DNA of 64,000 bases from Butyrivibrio sp. NC2002 (GTDB lineage: Bacteria; Bacillota; Clostridia; Lachnospirales; Lachnospiraceae). This document shows, piece after piece, positions 9,408 to 17,066 of the stretch (position 1 is its first letter; every line of letters starts with the position of its first letter). The stretch lies in contig NZ_KL370881.1 in assembly GCF_000702265.1 (NCBI RefSeq), forward strand, positions 522,363 to 586,362. The letters are read 5' to 3'. The notes under the pieces were generated by a model. That model had not been told where the DNA came from. It did no database searches and worked only from the letters and a program-made list of their open reading frames with translations. A program made the position numbers and the translations under genes.

Positions 9408-10025
9408 AGTCTGATTTAAAGATTCAAGAATCTGGGATTTGCTAAGAGAGTTCAGGGATTCAGCGATGGGAACAAGAGCATCTATCTTTTTCTGCATCTC
9501 ATCCTTGGACAATCCAAGCTTTGTCCTGTACATATCGCAGAGGAGTCTGTAGCTGGCCGTAACATCAGATCTTGTGGAAACTGAGAACTCAAGTATGGTT
9601 GTAGCTTCCTTATAAAAACCGGCATTATACAGCTCCTTTGCCCACTTCTGGAGAGTGGTTACAAGGACGGTATAGTTTTGATCGTAGTTTGAAAGTGACG
9701 TTATGTTGGCAGTGCCGTACTCAAGTTTGAGGTCAGTATTTGACATACCTGTGAAATTCACAATCTTTTTATCGGAAAGATTTTTTATGCTTTTTTCGCA
9801 GGAAAGAATTTCGTCGTTACCTTCAGTTACCCCAAAAGGAAGTCTATCCATTGGAATGTAGATGTAGTTAAGATTTTCGAGACTTTTTTTTCTGGTGCTG
9901 TTGGCTCTTCGCTCCCTTTCCCAGAATTCTTCCTCTGATTTCTGAGCCTTGGAATCGCTACGCCTTATGGCTAATTGAGTGATGAGAACCAAAATTATGA
10001 AACTTGTAAAAAAGGGTAAATTCAT
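9402..10025 (-). CDS. Hypothetical membrane-anchored protein
   Basis: A 207-residue protein I do not recognise. Residues 1-20 form a single hydrophobic segment that would anchor it in the membrane, followed by a strongly charged stretch and a mostly helical soluble domain with aromatic pairs (LYNAGFYKEATTILEF) resembling a TPR-like helical repeat. The ATG has a GAAAGG ribosome site. It converges on galT with a six-base overlap and is divergent, by only 36 bases, from a tiny membrane-protein gene, so both promoters must be packed into that gap. Confidence 0.7.
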   Translation of the reverse strand: MNLPFFTSFIILVLITQLAIRRSDSKAQKSEEEFWERERRANSTRKKSLENLNYIYIPMDRLPFGVTEGNDEILSCEKSIKNLSDKKIVNFTGMSNTDLKLEYGTANITSLSNYDQNYTVLVTTLQKWAKELYNAGFYKEATTILEFSVSTRSDVTASYRLLCDMYRTKLGLSKDEMQKKIDALVPIAESLNSLSKSQILESLNQTS

Positions 10026-10061
10026 CTATAATATCCTTTCAGTAAATGAGGAGTATATTTT

Positions 10062-10178
10062 ATGTTTAGGTTTTTTAATTCCGGTAAGAATAAAAAAATC
10101 ATCTCAGCGATAATAATCATTGTGCTTATTCTTGCAATGGTGATTCCGCTTGCAAGTAGTGCACTTACTACTTTTTGA
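10062..10178 (+). CDS. Small single-pass membrane protein (38 aa)
   Basis: A 38-codon gene with a GAGGA ribosome site well placed before its ATG. The product starts MFRFFNSGKNKK, a basic cytoplasmic end, and then runs through one strongly hydrophobic helix (IISAIIIIVLILAMVIPLA) to a short serine-rich tail. This is the layout of a real small membrane protein or of a signal anchor. It sits 48 bases upstream of the VanW-family gene and may be co-transcribed with it. Similar tiny proteins are common in Lachnospiraceae, but no function is known to me. Confidence 0.6.
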   Translation: MFRFFNSGKNKKIISAIIIIVLILAMVIPLASSALTTF

Positions 10179-10226
10179 TGATAACACAAACCGGCACAGC
10201 CATGAAGTGGCGAAATGGAGAAGTTT

Positions 10227-11870
10227 ATGAAAAAATTTATATGGGCTGCGGTAGCTATTACGGCACTTTTTTTATTTGTGCCTTCTGTTAAAACACAGGC
10301 AGCCGGAGATGCTATTTTTAATGGCATTTTTATTGGTGATGTTGATGTATCCGGTATGACTAAGGAGGATGCAAAAGCTGCAGTAGACAGCTATGTGGAA
10401 TCTCTTAAGTCAAAGCAGCTTACACTCAAGGGTAGAGATGCAGATCAGGCAGTTACTGTTTCAATTGCAGAGACAGGACTGGAATGGGCTAACACTGATG
10501 TTGTTGATGAGGCATATGCGCTTGGAAGAGAAGGGAATATTATCCAGAGATACAAGGCTAAGAGAGACCTTCAGAACAGCACCAAAAGATTTAACATAGA
10601 ATATTCTTTTAATGATGAAGCAATTTATCAGGTTTTGGAAGTAAACTGTGCGCCTTTTAATGTAGAAAAGCAGAACTATTCTCTTACAAAAGAGGGCGGA
10701 AGCTTTGTGGTATCTGATGGAAGAGTAGGATATCTTCTTGATGAGAGAAAATCCTTAACTGTTATAAAGGACTATCTTCAGAATAGCTGGGACCACTCAG
10801 ATTGCAGTATTGATGTGGTTATCGAAGAAGACCAGCCACTTGGAAGCTATGAGGATCTGAGCAAGGTTAAGGATGTCCTTGGAACTTATACTACAAGTTA
10901 TAAGACGTCAGGTGCAGCAAGAAGTGCCAATGTGGCAAACGGATGCTCACTTATAAACGGAACTACACTTTATCCCGGTGAAGAGTTTTCAGTACTTGAT
11001 ACGATTACTCCTTTCACAGAGGCAAATGGTTATTTTCCTGCAGGTTCATATCTTAATGGTCTTGTTGTTGAGAGTGTTGGTGGCGGTATATGTCAGGTAT
11101 CGACAACCCTGTACAATGCAGTACTTGGTGCAGAGCTTGAAGTAACAGAGAGACATAATCATTCAATGATCATAAGTTATGTAGAGCCTTCAATGGATGC
11201 TGCAATAGCAGAGTCCGGCGGAAAGAACTTTAAGTTTGTAAATAGCACCGACTATCCTATTTATATAGAAGGATATACAACTTCTGACAAGCATATTACA
11301 TTTACAATTTACGGTGTTGAGACAAGAGATTCATCCCGTAAGGTAACTTATAAGAGCGAGGTTATTGAGACAACTCCCGCCGGAGCAGATCAGATTGTAA
11401 CAGATCCCAGCCAGCCTATAGGAGTTATCAGTACACAGTCAGCACATATAGGATATAAGGCTCAGCTTTGGAAAATCGTTACTGAAAACGGAACCGAAGT
11501 TTCAAGAGAGGTTGTAAACAGCTCAAACTATAAGATGGTTCCGCGAATTGTTACTGTAGGTGTGGCAACAGGTGATCCTACGGCAGCAGCTCAGATTGGA
11601 GTTGCGGTTGCTACAGGTGACATAAATCAGATTTCAGCGGTGGCAAATGCCATAGCAGCTGTTCAGGCAGCAGCATCAACAGAGGGTGCAGACGTACAGG
11701 CAGCTCAGGAAGCGGCAGCTGCAGCTACTGCAGGAGCTCAGGCACAGCTTGATGCTCAGAATGCGGCAGCACAGGCGGCAGCGGAAGGAACACCGGCTGA
11801 AGCACCTGCCGAGGAGACTGTTCAGGAAGCACCGGTAGAGACACCGGCTGAAGAAGTGCCTCAGGAATAA
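10227..11870 (+). CDS. VanW family protein with peptidoglycan-binding domain
   Basis: About 547 residues, exported. I start at the ATG at 10227 because GGAG lies six bases before it; an ATG at 10215 has no ribosome site. A signal peptide covers the first 25 residues, ending near TQAAG. Residues about 30-200 resemble the putative peptidoglycan-binding domain that precedes VanW. The VanW domain follows, with the motifs NGTTLYPGEEFSVLDTITP and GGGICQVSTTLYNAVL. The C-terminal 130 residues are an Ala/Gln/Glu/Pro-rich, probably unstructured tail. VanW proteins occur near glycopeptide resistance genes, but this stand-alone form is a cell-wall protein of unknown role. Vancomycin resistance should not be inferred. 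Confidence 0.88.
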   Translation: MKKFIWAAVAITALFLFVPSVKTQAAGDAIFNGIFIGDVDVSGMTKEDAKAAVDSYVESLKSKQLTLKGRDADQAVTVSIAETGLEWANTDVVDEAYALGREGNIIQRYKAKRDLQNSTKRFNIEYSFNDEAIYQVLEVNCAPFNVEKQNYSLTKEGGSFVVSDGRVGYLLDERKSLTVIKDYLQNSWDHSDCSIDVVIEEDQPLGSYEDLSKVKDVLGTYTTSYKTSGAARSANVANGCSLINGTTLYPGEEFSVLDTITPFTEANGYFPAGSYLNGLVVESVGGGICQVSTTLYNAVLGAELEVTERHNHSMIISYVEPSMDAAIAESGGKNFKFVNSTDYPIYIEGYTTSDKHITFTIYGVETRDSSRKVTYKSEVIETTPAGADQIVTDPSQPIGVISTQSAHIGYKAQLWKIVTENGTEVSREVVNSSNYKMVPRIVTVGVATGDPTAAAQIGVAVATGDINQISAVANAIAAVQAAASTEGADVQAAQEAAAAATAGAQAQLDAQNAAAQAAAEGTPAEAPAEETVQEAPVETPAEEVPQE

Positions 11871-11885
11871 TAATGGAGCCCAAAA

Positions 11886-12869
11886 ATGAGAATCGGTAAG
11901 ATTTCAGAGAACGTACTTAAGCGTTCTGTTCTAAAAATAATAGAAAATAAAAAATCAAACAACGTAAGCGCAGCTGTAACAGCAGACTGCGCTTATTTTG
12001 CAAATGAAGACAGTTATGTGACTTCTTCTGTAAATACCTTTACTGAGGACTGCGAAGATGCAGCATATTTTGCCATGCATAGTGCGGCGAACAATCTGTA
12101 TCTAAGCGGAGCAAGGCCTGTGATGGCCAGCCTGGGGATAGTTCTTGGAATAGACCATGATGAATCGGTATTAAAGCATATTATGAAGAATGCCAGACTT
12201 GCAGCGGATGAGCTTGGAATAACCATAGCAGGCGGACATACTGAGGTTTCGGATACTGTGACCAAACCGGTAATAACCGTATGTGTAACAGGAAGTAGTA
12301 GTAGAGAGCCCCAAAAGGCTGAAGCGAAATCCGGAGACTATATAATAATGACCAAATATGCAGGGATCATAGGAAGCTCAATACTTGCAAAAGAGTGCAG
12401 AGAAAAGCTGAGTGAAAGACTTCCCATGCACCTTATCGAAAAGGCGAGTGGATTTTCCAATATGGTTTCGGTAAAAAAAGATTATGAGATAGGAAGTATG
12501 TCCGGAGCAAGATGTTTTCATGATGTGTCAGGTGGCGGCATATTTGCAGCGTTATGGGAAATGTCGGTGATCACTTCAAAGGGGCTTGACGTAGATATAA
12601 AAAAGATTCCGTTAAAGCAGGAAACAATAGAGATAACCAATAACCTGATGATAAATCCGTATCAGCTATTGTCGGGTGGAAGCCTTTTGATGCTTACGGA
12701 TGATCCTAAGAAAGTACTTGAGGCATATAAAAATGCCGGTATACCGGCAAGTGTGATCGGCAGAATTACAGATAATAATGATAAAATAATCAGAAATGAA
12801 GATGAGATAAGATTTCTGGATAAGCCTCAAATGGATGAAATTCATAAACTAGGGAATTTGCCAGCGTAA
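11886..12869 (+). CDS. AIR synthase-related (HypE-like) protein
   Basis: A 327-residue member of the AIR-synthase/selenophosphate-synthetase/HypE superfamily, ATP-binding enzymes that phosphorylate or activate small groups. The N-terminal domain shows AANNLYLSGARPVMASLGIV and GITIAGGHTEVSD, both superfamily signatures. The C-terminal domain includes HDVSGGGIFAALWEMS. No hydrogenase maturation genes are nearby and the HypE C-terminal cysteine is not seen, so it should be treated as an uncharacterised relative. It lies 15 bases after the VanW gene in the same direction and has a GGAG ribosome site. Confidence 0.8.
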   Translation: MRIGKISENVLKRSVLKIIENKKSNNVSAAVTADCAYFANEDSYVTSSVNTFTEDCEDAAYFAMHSAANNLYLSGARPVMASLGIVLGIDHDESVLKHIMKNARLAADELGITIAGGHTEVSDTVTKPVITVCVTGSSSREPQKAEAKSGDYIIMTKYAGIIGSSILAKECREKLSERLPMHLIEKASGFSNMVSVKKDYEIGSMSGARCFHDVSGGGIFAALWEMSVITSKGLDVDIKKIPLKQETIEITNNLMINPYQLLSGGSLLMLTDDPKKVLEAYKNAGIPASVIGRITDNNDKIIRNEDEIRFLDKPQMDEIHKLGNLPA

Positions 12870-12907
12870 GATATTTGTATATTTCGTGGAATAAAACTTT
12901 GTAATTG

Positions 12908-12916
12908 TGATACAAT
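12908..12916 (+). promoter_or_regulatory. Possible extended -10 promoter for the lrp-aminotransferase pair
   Basis: The sequence TGATACAAT, an extended -10 (TGn followed by TACAAT), lies 40 bases before the Lrp gene in an AT-rich gap. No good -35 element is visible at the expected distance, which is tolerable for an extended -10 promoter. Confidence 0.4.
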
Positions 12917-12955
12917 AGACCAATATATTTACTTTTCATAAAGAGGAGGCCGGTA

Positions 12956-13444
12956 ATGGTAAAAAGAGAGGAATTACTTCGCAGTATTGATAAAAACAGC
13001 CGTATAAGCATCAGTGAGCTGGCGGTTATGCTTGGAGAAAATGAGATTGATGTCGCGAATGAACTTAAGGCCCTGGAGGATGAAGGTATCATCTGTGGCT
13101 ATCATACCATGATCGACTGGTCAAAAACTTCTATCGACAAAGTAATGGCGCTGATTGAAGTTAAGGTTACTCCTCAGAGAGGAATCGGATTTGATTCAAT
13201 CGCAGAGAGAATTTATAAATATCCTGAGGTAACAAGCGTATATCTTATGTCAGGTGGTTTTGATCTTATGGTCATGCTCGAAGGAAAGACTCTTAAAGAA
13301 GTCGCGAGCTTTGTGACCAATAAGCTGTCACCACTTGATACAGTACTTAGTTGCTCTACGCATTTTATCCTGCAGAAATATAAGGAGCACGGAACTATAC
13401 TGACAAAGAAATACGATGATACGAGGGAGATATTTACGCCATGA
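12956..13444 (+). CDS. Lrp/AsnC family transcriptional regulator
   Basis: A 162-residue regulator. An N-terminal winged helix (residues about 5-55) is followed by a RAM-type effector domain with the usual LIEVKVTP and VTSVYLMSGGFDLMV patterns. Such proteins sense amino acids. The stop codon overlaps the start of the aminotransferase gene (ATGA), so the two are translationally coupled, and the regulator probably controls itself and that enzyme in response to the enzyme's substrate or product. The ribosome site is AGAGGAGG. Confidence 0.92.
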   Translation: MVKREELLRSIDKNSRISISELAVMLGENEIDVANELKALEDEGIICGYHTMIDWSKTSIDKVMALIEVKVTPQRGIGFDSIAERIYKYPEVTSVYLMSGGFDLMVMLEGKTLKEVASFVTNKLSPLDTVLSCSTHFILQKYKEHGTILTKKYDDTREIFTP

Positions 13445-14598
13445 GAAATCCGCTAGCAGATAAAATTGTAGATATAAAGCCTTCAGGAATAAGAAAATTT
13501 TTTGATGTAGTCCAGACAATTGAAGGAGCTATATCATTGGGCGTTGGTGAGCCTGATTTTGATACACCCTGGCACATCAGAGATGAGGGCATTTATTCTC
13601 TTGAAAAGGGTAGAACCTTTTACACTTCCAACTCCGGTCTTAAAGAGCTTAAGGTGGAGATATGCAACTACACAAATAGAAAGCTTGGAGTAACTTATTC
13701 TCCTGATAATCAGGTACTGGTAACAGTAGGAGGTTCCGAGGCTATAGATCTAGCTCTCCGTGCGATGATAAATCCTGGGGATGAAGTACTTATACCGCAG
13801 CCAAGCTATGTTTCTTATGAACCCTGCGCTATTTTGGCAGGAGCAAAGCCTGTGATAATCGAGCTCAAAGAAGAAAATGAATTCAGGCTGACTGCAGAAG
13901 AAATTCTGGAACATGTAACTGATAAGACCAAGATTCTGGTACTTCCTTTCCCAAATAATCCTACGGGTGCGATCATGGAGAGAAAAGATCTTGAGTCTAT
14001 CGCAAAAGTAATAATCGAGAAGGATCTGTTTGTTCTGTCAGATGAGATTTATAGTGAGCTTACATACACAGACAAGCATGTTTCTATTGTTGAGATTCCC
14101 GGGATGCTTGAGAGAACGATCATGATCAATGGCTTTTCAAAAGCATTTGCAATGACGGGATGGAGACTTGGTTATGCTTGCGGACCAAAAGAAATCATTG
14201 AGCAGATGGTAAAGATTCATCAGTTTGCAATAATGTGCGCTCCTACAACCAGCCAGTATGCTGCTGTTGAAGCACTGAAAAATGGTGATGATGATGTTGC
14301 CATGATGAGAGAAGAATATAATCACAGAAGAAGATTTCTTTTAAATGAGTTTAAAGACATGGGGCTCCCGTGCTTTGAACCATTCGGAGCTTTTTACATG
14401 TTCCCGTCAATTAAAAGATTTGGAATGAGTAGTGATGAATTTGCCACAAGACTATTACAGGAACAAAAGCTTGCTGTTGTTCCCGGAACAGCCTTTGGCG
14501 ATTGTGGAGAAGGCTTCATCAGAATATCCTATGCCTACTCACTTGATGATCTTAAGAGAGCGATGGAACGCTTAAGAGCATTTACGACTCAACTCTAG
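13441..14598 (+). CDS. PLP-dependent aminotransferase, class I/II
   Basis: A 385-residue fold-type I aminotransferase of the aspartate/aromatic family. The PLP lysine is Lys234 in NGFSKAFAMTGWRLGYA. The NNPTG motif (FPNNPTGAI) and the phosphate-binding GGSEAIDLALRA are intact, as is the C-terminal arginine region (GFIRISYAYS). Coupling to an Lrp regulator suggests a role in amino-acid turnover, most likely aromatic or branched substrates, but specificity cannot be read. The 3' end overlaps the converging exoribonuclease gene by 17 bases. Confidence 0.92.
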   Translation: MRNPLADKIVDIKPSGIRKFFDVVQTIEGAISLGVGEPDFDTPWHIRDEGIYSLEKGRTFYTSNSGLKELKVEICNYTNRKLGVTYSPDNQVLVTVGGSEAIDLALRAMINPGDEVLIPQPSYVSYEPCAILAGAKPVIIELKEENEFRLTAEEILEHVTDKTKILVLPFPNNPTGAIMERKDLESIAKVIIEKDLFVLSDEIYSELTYTDKHVSIVEIPGMLERTIMINGFSKAFAMTGWRLGYACGPKEIIEQMVKIHQFAIMCAPTTSQYAAVEALKNGDDDVAMMREEYNHRRRFLLNEFKDMGLPCFEPFGAFYMFPSIKRFGMSSDEFATRLLQEQKLAVVPGTAFGDCGEGFIRISYAYSLDDLKRAMERLRAFTTQL

Positions 14599-15529
14599 TA
14601 TCGAATAGATTACTTTCCATAAGTCTGTTATAACCTAGCCAGCCTACTTCGTTAGTGCTGGCTAGTATTTCTGTAAAGGTTTCCATTTTAGCATCAGTAT
14701 TATCAGCAAGATGAAGTGCCAGAGCTTCGATGATAGCGGGCTGCTTGGGTGAACCATATTCAAATTTTCCGTGATGAGCTAAAATACAGTGCTGGAGCTC
14801 CTGCTTAAGAAGTGTAGGAAAACCGGGTATTCCCAATATTTTTTCAGAAACCATTTCACTGCCCATTACAATATGACCAAGGAACTGGCCTTCATCAGTG
14901 TAGTCATTTGTAGGGAAAAGAGACAGTTCTTTGGTTTTTCCTATGTCGTGGCAGATTGCTGCTGTTATAAGAAGGTCTCTGTTGAGAGCAGGATATGCTT
15001 TGCTGAAATAGTCACACATCTTGGTAACACTAAGAGTGTGCTCAAGGAGGCCACCGATAAATCCGTGATGAACAGATTTTGCGGCAGATGATTTTCTAAA
15101 AGCCGTAATAAATTTCTTATCATCTATAAAGAAGGCATTAAGGAGATCCTTGAGATATTTGTTTTCAACAGTTCCAATTAATGCAAGAAGCTCCTGATAC
15201 ATCGCATCATTATCTTTTGATGAAACAGGGAGGTAGAGTGACTGATCATACTCGCCTTCGTGGCACAGACGTGCTCTTTTTACATTGATCTGCAGAGCGT
15301 TGGCAAAAGATGTTACTTCTCCGAAAACGTCAATGTAATCAAGATCGGAAAAATCATCTATACCTTCACTGTTAGGATCCCAGACTTTTGCATCTATGGT
15401 TCCGGTCTTATCCTGAAGTGTTACAGAAAGATAGGTCTTTCCGTTCTTTGTAGTCGCCTGCTGTACATGTTTGCATAGATAGATGTCAGCAATTCTGTCG
15501 CCTGAGTTTAAGTCTTTAATAAATTTCAT
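14582..15529 (-). CDS. 3'-5' exoribonuclease, YhaM family (OB fold plus HD domain)
   Basis: About 315 residues. I use the ATG at 15529, which has GAGG six bases upstream; the longer frame opens only at a TTG with no ribosome site. The N-terminal 100 residues form an OB-type nucleic-acid-binding domain (YLSVTLQDKTGTIDAKVWD). The C-terminal domain is a metal-dependent HD hydrolase with HHGFIGGLLEHTLSV, ICHDIGKT and a later ILAHHGKFEYGSP. This is the architecture of YhaM/CBF1, which trims RNA and single-stranded DNA from the 3' end. It follows the HtrA-like gene on the same strand and is probably co-transcribed. Confidence 0.9.
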   Translation of the reverse strand: MKFIKDLNSGDRIADIYLCKHVQQATTKNGKTYLSVTLQDKTGTIDAKVWDPNSEGIDDFSDLDYIDVFGEVTSFANALQINVKRARLCHEGEYDQSLYLPVSSKDNDAMYQELLALIGTVENKYLKDLLNAFFIDDKKFITAFRKSSAAKSVHHGFIGGLLEHTLSVTKMCDYFSKAYPALNRDLLITAAICHDIGKTKELSLFPTNDYTDEGQFLGHIVMGSEMVSEKILGIPGFPTLLKQELQHCILAHHGKFEYGSPKQPAIIEALALHLADNTDAKMETFTEILASTNEVGWLGYNRLMESNLFDTRVES

Positions 15530-15571
15530 GTAAAACCTCAATTCTAATTGTATAAATAAGTTATGTAATGT

Positions 15572-16957
15572 TTATTCTGCGCCTTGTGTGGAAGAAGTTG
15601 GTGTAGCTTCTACGGCAATCTCTATATAACCTTCGGTTGCCTGCCTCATGAGTGTCATGGATGCGTCTTCTCCAACTGTAAGATCGGAAATCTTGGACAC
15701 AAGTGCATCGTATCCTGTAATGCTCTCGCCGTTAAGTTCGGTGATTATATCACCACTTTGAATACCTGCAGCCATGGCGGGTGAATCCATGTCTGTGCGG
15801 GTGACATATGCACCTGATGGTATTTCCTGATTCTCCATTATGTAATCTGGAATAGTCTGACCGTGTATTCCCAGATAAGGCTTTTTGGTTTCGTTAGAGA
15901 GATCCTCTACTAAGGGGCGGAGCTCAGTTATCCCGATAGCACACAAAACGTTAGGAACATTCGATGAATTATAACTCATATCGATGAATCCAACAATAGA
16001 GCCTGACAGATTTATCAGCGCTCCGCTTGCGTCGGTACTGCCGTAAATGTCGGTCGTAAGGATCTTGTAATTGGAGTCGGCAAGATCGAGGGATGAATTG
16101 CTTGAAGTTACAAATCCATAGCAGATAGAATCCTGCGTTCCCGTCGGACTTCCTATAGCAATTACCGGTGTTCCAATAACCACTCCGGAATTAGAGCTTC
16201 CAAGTGATGCAGGAGCTATCTTTTCCTGGGTATCTTTAGAAACATCTTTTTTATTCACAGCGATGACGGAAAGTGAACTGATTGAATCCTTCGTTTTCAG
16301 GTATGCACTGCAGTTTGAACTGTCAGAAAAAGTAACCTGGATCGACTGGGCATCGGCTATAGCGGATGATGCTACCAGTATGAGGTATTCTGTGCCATTA
16401 TCTGCAACTATAACACCTGAGGCGTTGCCTTTACTTTCATAAGGATCATTAAACCAGGTGGTGTCTGATGTTACACCGGTAACGGTGACAAGACCCTTCG
16501 ATGCTTTTTGAGCGATTGTTTTTAGTGAAGAATACATTTCGATGTAGTCGCTTGAATCGAAGTGATAGGTTGTCATCTGCTGTTGTATGCGGCTTATCTC
16601 GCTTGATGCCATATCAATTGCTGCGCTGTATGCTTCAGCAGCTATAGCACTATCGTCTGCATACATATCTTCCGGCTGCATCTCGTCTGTAACTGTTTCC
16701 TCTGTCAAGGCAATCGGCGCGGGTGTTTCCTCCGGATACAGAGTATTATTAATAAGCGGGGATAAAAATACAAAGGTAAGGCAGGCAACCGCTCCGAAAA
16801 TGACAGCAAGAGAAACGGTAATAAGTGTACTCCTTATAAGTTTCTTTTTATTTATGGGACGTTGCTTGATCTTTTCCCTCATAAAATTGGTATTTGCAAT
16901 AGGACTGGTTCCTTCTTCATCCAGATTTTCGTGGTTTGTATTTATTTCCGGTTCCAT
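15572..16957 (-). CDS. HtrA-like membrane protein with PDZ domain; protease site looks degenerate
   Basis: 461 residues: a basic cytoplasmic end, one membrane helix (about residues 40-65), an acidic linker, a trypsin-like domain (about 150-340) and a C-terminal PDZ domain (about 350-450, YLGIHG and SGDIITELNGE). The fold matches DegP/HtrA, but the catalytic positions do not. The region usually TNxHVV reads LVASSAI, and the region usually (S/T)DLAVLKV reads ISSLSVIAV, so the His and Asp seem lost. A Ser survives in DASGALIN, a shortened form of GNSGGPLVN. It is therefore probably a non-catalytic surface sensor or chaperone. The ATG has a GGAGGG ribosome site. Confidence 0.82.
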   Translation of the reverse strand: MEPEINTNHENLDEEGTSPIANTNFMREKIKQRPINKKKLIRSTLITVSLAVIFGAVACLTFVFLSPLINNTLYPEETPAPIALTEETVTDEMQPEDMYADDSAIAAEAYSAAIDMASSEISRIQQQMTTYHFDSSDYIEMYSSLKTIAQKASKGLVTVTGVTSDTTWFNDPYESKGNASGVIVADNGTEYLILVASSAIADAQSIQVTFSDSSNCSAYLKTKDSISSLSVIAVNKKDVSKDTQEKIAPASLGSSNSGVVIGTPVIAIGSPTGTQDSICYGFVTSSNSSLDLADSNYKILTTDIYGSTDASGALINLSGSIVGFIDMSYNSSNVPNVLCAIGITELRPLVEDLSNETKKPYLGIHGQTIPDYIMENQEIPSGAYVTRTDMDSPAMAAGIQSGDIITELNGESITGYDALVSKISDLTVGEDASMTLMRQATEGYIEIAVEATPTSSTQGAE

Positions 16958-17066
16958 ATTCCCTCCATATCAAAGGTTAAAAAACATGTATTCATTTTAG
17001 CATAGCGAAGCCTTAAGTAAAATGCTATTATACAAAAGGCAAAGTGTATAACAAGAGGAAAAAAAG

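Noticed and set aside
10374-11870. Vancomycin resistance implied by the VanW family name
   Set aside because: Stand-alone VanW proteins are common in Clostridia, and no vanH/A/X or van regulator is nearby.
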